Source: Polycladomyces abyssicola
Lineage (GTDB): Bacteria; Bacillota; Bacilli; Thermoactinomycetales; JIR-001
Assembly (NCBI RefSeq): GCF_018326425.1
Contig: NZ_AP024601.1
Coordinates: 360,001 to 424,000, forward strand
DNA length: 64,000 bases
Reading direction: 5' to 3'
The notes beneath the pieces are model-generated. The model worked only from the letters and a program-made list of their open reading frames with translations. It did not search any database and was not told the DNA's origin. This document shows positions 54,681-64,000 of this stretch, in pieces. Position 1 is the stretch's first letter. Each line of letters begins with the position of its first letter. The position numbers and the translations under genes are program-made.

Positions 54681-55970
54681 CTATCTCCATGTATTCACTT
54701 CTGGTCGGCCGACAGAGAGATAATGGAGAGGATACGTTGTTCCCAACTCGCGCATCTCTTCCAGCCGATACAGATTGCGGCCGTCGATGATAACGGGACA
54801 CCGCAGGGTCGGCAACAACCGTTTCCAATCCATATGGCGAAATTCGTCCCATTCCGTCAGTATCATCACAGCGTCCACGTCACGAACCGCCGTATCGACA
54901 TCCGGACTGATGGCAACCTGTTGGACTGGGAAACGGCGTGCACGGGGGTCGTAGGCGTGCACCTCGGCCCCTTTTTCCAACAGCATCCGGCTGACGGCGA
55001 TGGATGGAGCTGATCGGACATCGTCGGTTTGCGGTTTGTATGTCAATCCCAGCAGGGCGACGCGTTTCCCGCTGAGCGTCCCCAGCGCTCGTTCGGCTTT
55101 GGTCACCAACCTCCGGGGACGCAGTTGGTTGATCTGATCGGCCGATTCGACCAAAGGGAGGGAACAGCCTGTTTGCGCTCCCATGTACAACAGTGCTTGC
55201 GTGTCCTTGGGGAAACAGGAACCGCCGTAACCGGCTCCCGCTTGCAGAAAGGCGTGGCCGATGCGATGGTCGGCACCAATCCCGCGGGCCACATCCTCCA
55301 CGTTGGCATCCAAGCTTTCACACAGGTCGGCGATCATGTTGATATAGGAAATTTTCATCGCCAAAAAGGCATTGGCCGTATATTTGATCATTTCCGCACT
55401 GCGGCGGTCACATACGATCATAGGTGCGGTGATACCTTGATAGAGCCGGCACATACGCCCCGCGGCCCACTTGGATTCGCACCCGATCACGATGCGGTCC
55501 GGGTGGAAAAAGTCGTGCACGGCACTCCCTTGACGCAAAAACTCCGGATTGTGAACCACGTCCCGTTGGAGACGGGTGGCGATTTGATCGGTAGTTCCCA
55601 CCGGAACCGTGCTTTTGATGATAAGGAGTGCGTCCGAAGGCAGACAATCGGTGAGATCCGATACGGCACGTTCCAGTTGAGTCAAATCCGGTTTTCCTTC
55701 CGGGCCGGCAGGGGTCCCTACTGCGACAAGGATCACATCAGCTTGTGAAGCGGCGTTGTGAACGTCCGTGGTGAAAGCCAGCCGTTGTGCCTGCCGATTT
55801 TTCGCGATCAGGGGAGCCAGTTCCGGTTCCCATACAGGTACATCCCCTCGATTCAGCTTCTCGATTTTAACGTTGTCGATGTCAACACCGACCACACAGT
55901 GACCGAGCTCCGCTAACGCAGCGGCGGTGGTGAGGCCTACATATCCCAGGCCGATTACGGTGACGTTCAT
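54681..55970 (-). CDS. UDP-glucose 6-dehydrogenase
   Basis: This 429-residue member of the UDPG/GDP-mannose dehydrogenase family has the Rossmann motif VIGLGYVGLTTAAALAELGH, GTPAGPEGKPDL, the central helix KYTANAFLAMKISYINMIADLCE and the catalytic Cys252 in GYGGSCFPKD. It makes UDP-glucuronate for polysaccharide or teichuronic acid synthesis. ATG 55970 follows AAAAGGGGAATGATC; the frame is open further upstream but without a better start. It stands alone, beside IS debris, between yerA and yerB, where B. subtilis has no such gene. Confidence 0.92.
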   Translation of the reverse strand: MNVTVIGLGYVGLTTAAALAELGHCVVGVDIDNVKIEKLNRGDVPVWEPELAPLIAKNRQAQRLAFTTDVHNAASQADVILVAVGTPAGPEGKPDLTQLERAVSDLTDCLPSDALLIIKSTVPVGTTDQIATRLQRDVVHNPEFLRQGSAVHDFFHPDRIVIGCESKWAAGRMCRLYQGITAPMIVCDRRSAEMIKYTANAFLAMKISYINMIADLCESLDANVEDVARGIGADHRIGHAFLQAGAGYGGSCFPKDTQALLYMGAQTGCSLPLVESADQINQLRPRRLVTKAERALGTLSGKRVALLGLTYKPQTDDVRSAPSIAVSRMLLEKGAEVHAYDPRARRFPVQQVAISPDVDTAVRDVDAVMILTEWDEFRHMDWKRLLPTLRCPVIIDGRNLYRLEEMRELGTTYPLHYLSVGRPEVNTWR

Positions 55971-56072
55971 GATCATTCCCCTTTTCCGGACACACTTAGA
56001 TGTCGTCCATCCTATGCCGACATCATTGTACCGTTGCTGCTCCCGTCGGACAAACAAAAGAAAATTCAATGA

Positions 56073-56103
56073 AAAAGCGCCTGTCGTGATCGGACAGGCG
56101 TTT
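56073..56103 (-). terminator. Terminator of the small gene at 56113
   Basis: On the minus strand CGCCTGTC pairs with GACAGGCG around CGATCAC, followed by CTTTTTC. It lies just after the stop of the 56113 gene. Confidence 0.8.
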
Positions 56104-56112
56104 GAACCTTTT

Positions 56113-56382
56113 TCAGTCGTTTGATTTTAACTGTTTCATCAATCGCACCGCTTCTTCTTTGACGACGCGTTCCACTTCGTTGAGGTGTTCAATGGCGTTG
56201 GGCAGTTGCTGGATTTTTCGCATGTCCGGTTCCAGAAACTGCACTTTTCCCCCTTGAGCGTTATGCACATAACGGGCGACACTGGCGATGTACTCCTCAT
56301 CGTCCCTGACAACGGCGTAGCGAATGATGTAAAACGGATGCTGGTGTTCCTCTACTCCGCGCGTCTCCACCCGAATGGACAT
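56113..56382 (-). CDS. Hypothetical protein with a helical C-terminus
   Basis: I do not recognise this 89-residue protein. The N-terminal half (RVETRGVEEHQHPFYIIRYA, VVRDDEEYIASVARYV) looks like a small alpha-beta domain; the C-terminal half (about 55-87, charged with heptad-like Leu/Val) is helical. ATG 56382 follows the GGAGGGATGAC region; the upstream frame has no start signal. It is divergent from yerB and has its own terminator. Confidence 0.65.
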   Translation of the reverse strand: MSIRVETRGVEEHQHPFYIIRYAVVRDDEEYIASVARYVHNAQGGKVQFLEPDMRKIQQLPNAIEHLNEVERVVKEEAVRLMKQLKSND

Positions 56383-56572
56383 GTCATCCCTCCTCCGTCT
56401 TTTTGCTTGTTGACGTCGACTTTCGTCATCCACACAACGGATTCTTATCTTTGTTGTTTTCCCACCTGTCATGATTGTCAAACGTATACATACTTTTTCA
56501 TAACGGGAAAAAGGGACGGGACATTTTGTGTGGAAAGGGTGAAAGGAAATATCTTGTAAAAGGAGTAGATAC

Positions 56573-57559
56573 ATGATGCGGAAGTGGCTTCTTGGTACAG
56601 TCATCTGTGGACTGCTGGTGTGGTTGACTGGGTGCGGTTACGTTCAAAAGGAGCCCGGTCCGCAACGGGAACCCGCTTTGCAGAAAAATCGGGAACCACT
56701 TACGGGGTTGCCAACGAAGAACCGGGACCCTATGATTTTGATGGTGATGATCAACAATCATCACGTTGCCCGTCCGCAAACTGGATTAGGCCGTGCCGAT
56801 TGGGTGTATGAAATCCTGGCTGAAGGGGAGATTACGCGGTTTGCGGCGTTTTATCACAGTGAATCGTCCGGAGTGGTGGGGCCTGTTCGCAGTGTACGGA
56901 AGTACTATCTGGACTTGGCAAAGGGTCTTCATGCCGTGGTTGCGCATGCCGGCGGTGCGACCAACGCCATGGACACAATCAAACAGGAAGGACTGCCCCA
57001 TCTTGACGGGATTCACGAGGATGCCCGGTATTATTGGCGGGCAGGATTTCGAAAGCCGCCTCACAATTTATATACCGATTTGGGCAAGCTGGTACAAGGC
57101 GCCCGATCCAAAGGATACGACGCCACTTCTCAACGATTGCCGCTGACCTTTTCGGCGCAAGGAGCCACTGACCACGGAAAGCCGGCCAAACAGATCCACA
57201 TCGTGTATCATCGTCTGTACAACTGCGGATATTCATACGACAGTGTCCAGCAAGCATATGTCCGTTTCACGCAAGGGGAGAAACAGGTGGACCGGGAAAG
57301 CGGTCAACCGCTCACCATGCAAAACGTGCTGGTGATACGTGCGAAGCATCACATTTTCGACAGTGCCGGACATCGGGAAGTAGACCTTGCAGGGTCGGGG
57401 AATGGCTATCTGTTCCAAAAAGGAAAAGTAATTCCGATTCGATGGGAAAATCGTTCCGGTGTCATCGTACCAACGGTTCATGGTAAAATCGTATCGTTGG
57501 TTCCGGGCAAGACGTGGGTGAATGTGATCCCCGAAAATGGAAAGGTTACATTTCAATAG
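56573..57559 (+). CDS. yerB: YerB-like lipoprotein (DUF3048)
   Basis: The 328-residue protein has a lipoprotein signal with LTGC (Cys21), then two DUF3048 domains: PLTGLPTKNRDPMILMVMINNHHVARPQTGL and GRADWVYEILAEGEITRFAAFYHSES, and a C-terminal region with VNVIPENGKVTFQ. B. subtilis YerB has the same arrangement and the same neighbour yerC. It is anchored at the outer face of the membrane; its role is unknown. AAAAGGAGTAGATAC precedes the ATG pair at 56573/56576. Confidence 0.88.
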   Translation: MMRKWLLGTVICGLLVWLTGCGYVQKEPGPQREPALQKNREPLTGLPTKNRDPMILMVMINNHHVARPQTGLGRADWVYEILAEGEITRFAAFYHSESSGVVGPVRSVRKYYLDLAKGLHAVVAHAGGATNAMDTIKQEGLPHLDGIHEDARYYWRAGFRKPPHNLYTDLGKLVQGARSKGYDATSQRLPLTFSAQGATDHGKPAKQIHIVYHRLYNCGYSYDSVQQAYVRFTQGEKQVDRESGQPLTMQNVLVIRAKHHIFDSAGHREVDLAGSGNGYLFQKGKVIPIRWENRSGVIVPTVHGKIVSLVPGKTWVNVIPENGKVTFQ

Positions 57560-57637
57560 GGGAGGAACAACGGGACGGATTGTCGAATCTACTACTTTAA
57601 ATCGTGAAAGTGTTCGTCTGCCGCAGGGGGTGAACGG

Positions 57638-57943
57638 ATGCAACTGAACAAACTGCGCAAAAGAGAGTTGGAGCAACTGTTTAAAGCAGTCTTGACACTG
57701 CGAAATGTGGAAGAGTGCTACCAGTTTTTCGACGACCTCTGCACGGTCGGCGAAATCAAGTCTTTGGCCCAGCGCCTGGAAGTTGCCCGGATGCTCCGCA
57801 AAGGGTACACATACAGCCAAATCGAATCGGAAACAGGGGCCAGTACGGCCACCATCTCCCGCGTGAAGCGTTGTCTCCATTACGGAACGGACGGATACAA
57901 GCTGGTGTTGGAGCGCTTGGAGGAAGAGGAAAAGGAAAAGTGA
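57638..57943 (+). CDS. yerC: YerC/YecD family TrpR-related regulator
   Basis: The 101-residue protein has the YerC pattern: LRKRELEQLFKAVLTLRNVEECYQFFDDLCTVGEIKSLAQR, then the helix-turn-helix GYTYSQIESETGASTATISRVKRCL (about 54-78). It is a small TrpR-superfamily DNA-binding protein of unknown regulon. The ATG follows GCAGGGGGTGAACGG. It lies 78 bp after yerB in the same order as in B. subtilis and is followed by a terminator. Confidence 0.9.
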   Translation: MQLNKLRKRELEQLFKAVLTLRNVEECYQFFDDLCTVGEIKSLAQRLEVARMLRKGYTYSQIESETGASTATISRVKRCLHYGTDGYKLVLERLEEEEKEK

Positions 57944-57982
57944 CGGGATGAACGCACCTTGTTGAACAAGTCCCCTTGAAAG

Positions 57983-58016
57983 TACCCCGGAATCCTTCCG
58001 GGGGTTTTCTTTTTCT
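57983..58016 (+). terminator. Terminator after yerC
   Basis: ACCCCGGAA pairs with TTCCGGGGG around TCC, followed by TTTTCTTTTTC. Confidence 0.88.
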
Positions 58017-58076
58017 CCGCTGTTCGGTTGTGTATAATGTTGCTGAATGTAAGGGGACGGGAAGGAGCCGGCATCC

Positions 58077-58826
58077 ATGCTGAAAGAGCGAGCAAAAAGT
58101 TGGCGACACGTTTTCAAGCTCGATCCCAACCGTGTGTTGTCGGACCGGGCGTTGGAGCGGATATGTCAATCGGACACGGACGCGATCATCATCGGTGGTA
58201 CGGACGGCATCACGTTCGACAATACTTGGGAACTGCTGACACGCGTGAGACGCTACCCGGTGGAGTGTGTACAGGAGATCTCCAAAAAGTCGGCGGTGGT
58301 TCCCGGGTTTGACGGCTATTTGATCCCCACCGTGTTGAATTCGGGTTCCACCCATTGGATCGTGGGTGCGCATCATGAGGCGGTGAAGATTTACGGTTCT
58401 ATGATCCCGTGGGAAGATGTCATGGTATTGGGTTACGTCGTGCTTAACCCTGAGTCCAAGGTGGCACGGGTGACGAAATCGCGCTTCCCGTTGGACAAGG
58501 ATGATGTGACCGCGTATGCCCGTATGGCGGAATACCTGTTTGGATTGCCCGTATTGTATGTCGAATACAGCGGGACCTTCGGTGATCCCGATATCGTGCG
58601 GGCGGCGCGGAAGGGCTTGGCGGGTACGCGGCTTTTTTATGGCGGCGGGATCCACTCCGAGGAGAGTGCCCGTACGATGGCGAAGATTGCAGACACCGTC
58701 GTGGTGGGGAATTTGGTTTATTACAACGTGGATGCGGCCGTCCAAACGGTGAAATGGGTGAAGGAAACGGATTTGGATGTCGACGTGAAAAGCGACAAAG
58801 GGAAAGGAGGGCATCGCGCCTCGTAA
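58077..58826 (+). CDS. pcrB: Heptaprenylglyceryl phosphate synthase PcrB
   Basis: This 249-residue TIM-barrel prenyltransferase of the GGGP synthase/PcrB family has FKLDPNR, DAIIIGGTDGITFDN (phosphate site), VEYSGTFGDPDIV and LFYGGGIHSEESARTMA, VVVGNLVYYN. In Bacillota it couples heptaprenyl diphosphate to glycerol-1-phosphate. GGGAAGGAGCCGGCATCC precedes the ATG. TATAAT at 58033-58038 may be its -10. It sits directly before pcrA, as in related genomes. Confidence 0.93.
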   Translation: MLKERAKSWRHVFKLDPNRVLSDRALERICQSDTDAIIIGGTDGITFDNTWELLTRVRRYPVECVQEISKKSAVVPGFDGYLIPTVLNSGSTHWIVGAHHEAVKIYGSMIPWEDVMVLGYVVLNPESKVARVTKSRFPLDKDDVTAYARMAEYLFGLPVLYVEYSGTFGDPDIVRAARKGLAGTRLFYGGGIHSEESARTMAKIADTVVVGNLVYYNVDAAVQTVKWVKETDLDVDVKSDKGKGGHRAS

Positions 58827-58844
58827 CGGGTGCGATCCATTTTT

Positions 58845-63120
<4,276 letters not shown>

Positions 63121-63132
63121 GTTCGGCTTTCC

Positions 63133-63178
63133 AAAAAAAGCGGCGGGTAACCTATTACATGGGTTACCCGCTTTTTTG
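63133..63178. terminator. Bidirectional terminator after ligA
   Basis: GCGGGTAACC pairs with GGGTTACCCGC around TATTACAT, flanked by A's and TTTTTT. It serves ligA and the convergent TPR gene. Confidence 0.92.
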
Positions 63179-64000
63179 TTGTGCCGTTTTGATTGGGGTG
63201 GGCAAATCGACATCGAAATCGACGGTCGGGATCAATTGACCGTAATGCCGGGATGCTTTGAGCAACAATTCGGCACCCCGTTGATGTTCACCCTGTTCCA
63301 GGAAGTATCTTCCCAGCGTATGAGCTGCACGTGCGATTTTTTCTCCAATGTCCAGTTCCTCGAAAATCTCGATGGCACGCATATAGTAGGTGACGAATGT
63401 TTCCGGGTTGTTTTCGGCGTAGGCGATTTTCCCGAGGTAGATGTAGCATTCCGCCAAAAAGTTTTTTCTGTCTTGGAGCAGTTCCAGAGCTGTGAGGATA
63501 TGTTTTTTGGCCTGGACGAGGTCTCCGCGTTTCAAGTACGTTTGGCAAAGGGATTGGTGGACCACTCCGATTTCCCAGTCGGGCAATCCACCGGGCTCCA
63601 CTACATCCAGTGATTGATTCAGAAAATGGATCGCTTTTTCGGTGTTGCCCAATTTCATGTGGCAGATGCCGATTTCGTGATAGGCCCGCGAGATGAGAAG
63701 TGAGGAAACAAGAAACTGATCACACATGCGCAGGATGCGTTCAAAGTAATGTAACGCCTCCTCATATTCGCCGTTGTAACAGTAGCATGATCCGATCAGT
63801 TGCAGCAGATGGCACATTTCCAGCCAGCGGTCGTGTGCCGACATGATCTGCATCGCTTTTTCCGCGTACAGGATGCCGAGGGAGGGGTTGGCCAGCAGCA
63901 AGTATGTTTTTCCCAGGTTGCCGTATATGTACCCTTTCTCAATCTCGTCCGTTACATCGGCCAATCGTTTCTCCGCCGCCTTGTAGTGCCACATGGCCTT
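63164..64000 (-). CDS. TPR-repeat protein (start beyond the window edge)
   Basis: The visible 278 residues are made of about six tetratricopeptide repeats, for example AYHEIGICHMKLGNTEKAIHF and VHQSLCQTYLKRGDLVQAKK, spaced at about 35-40 residues. The frame is open to the right edge, so the N-terminus is missing; in Bacillota such repeats often follow a helix-turn-helix domain in peptide-sensing regulators (NprR/Rap-like), but that cannot be checked here. It is convergent with ligA. Confidence 0.8.
   Translation of the reverse strand, partial: KAMWHYKAAEKRLADVTDEIEKGYIYGNLGKTYLLLANPSLGILYAEKAMQIMSAHDRWLEMCHLLQLIGSCYCYNGEYEEALHYFERILRMCDQFLVSSLLISRAYHEIGICHMKLGNTEKAIHFLNQSLDVVEPGGLPDWEIGVVHQSLCQTYLKRGDLVQAKKHILTALELLQDRKNFLAECYIYLGKIAYAENNPETFVTYYMRAIEIFEELDIGEKIARAAHTLGRYFLEQGEHQRGAELLLKASRHYGQLIPTVDFDVDLPTPIKTAQQKSG

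Overview
The window looks like chromosomal DNA of a thermophilic, spore-forming Bacillota. My best guess is the family Thermoactinomycetaceae; this is inferred from gene content, not measured. Supporting signs are a B. subtilis-type pur operon with a PurR operator and guanine riboswitch, a thermitase-like subtilisin, a gerA-type spore germination operon, the order yerA-yerB-yerC-pcrB-pcrA-ligA, and frequent GTG/TTG starts behind strong Shine-Dalgarno sequences.

Layout. 1-2.5 kb: the 3' part of a 23S rRNA, a 5S rRNA and a terminator. 2.7-16.6 kb: the complete purEKBCSQLFMNHD operon, with most genes overlapping and one small membrane-protein gene between purH and purD. 16.6-24.3 kb: a small unknown protein, a GrpB-family protein, a foldback element that looks like a MITE, the secreted subtilisin (minus strand), a four-gene germination receptor operon with a candidate sigma-G promoter, and a CBS/ACT protein.

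24.4-48.1 kb: a visibly more AT-rich accessory block for CoA-dependent aerobic breakdown of an aromatic acid. It holds PaaX, two benzoate-CoA-ligase-type AMP ligases, PaaA/B/C oxygenase subunits, PaaD split into two genes 7.5 kb apart, a free-standing ferredoxin/thioredoxin-type reductase in place of PaaE, several crotonase-family enzymes, two adjacent hydroxyacyl-CoA dehydrogenase homologues (the second lacks the catalytic His and Asn), a thiolase, an aldehyde dehydrogenase, a two-subunit CoA-transferase, a 4HBT thioesterase, a FabH-like KAS III, a nitronate-monooxygenase-type flavoprotein, a dienoyl-CoA-hydratase-like crotonase and an MBL-fold hydrolase. The block contains remnants of an older duplication: a nonsense-mutated thioesterase, the first codons of a hydratase, the first 31 codons of a CoA-transferase, the C-terminus of a second PaaX and a nearly identical 517-bp hydratase fragment. 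It also contains leftovers of a sigma-54 activator and an antiporter. Four start regions carry good promoters followed by similar AT-rich TATTACGT-type sequences, which may be PaaX operators.

49-64 kb: return to backbone. Two small membrane proteins, YerA (adenine-deaminase-like), a MarR/MFS efflux pair with a palindromic operator, decayed IS200/IS605 (TnpB) sequence, UDP-glucose dehydrogenase, an unknown small protein, then yerB, yerC, pcrB, pcrA, ligA and a TPR protein running off the right edge. From memory of B. subtilis, purD and yerA are near neighbours there, so about 33 kb here, including the aromatic block, separates an otherwise conserved gene string.

The proposed metabolic logic (inference) is: aromatic acid to aryl-CoA (ligases), epoxidation (PaaABC plus reductase), ring opening by a separate crotonase-type hydrolase and aldehyde dehydrogenase instead of fused PaaZ, then beta-oxidation to acetyl-CoA and succinyl-CoA, with the CoA-transferase and thioesterase balancing CoA.
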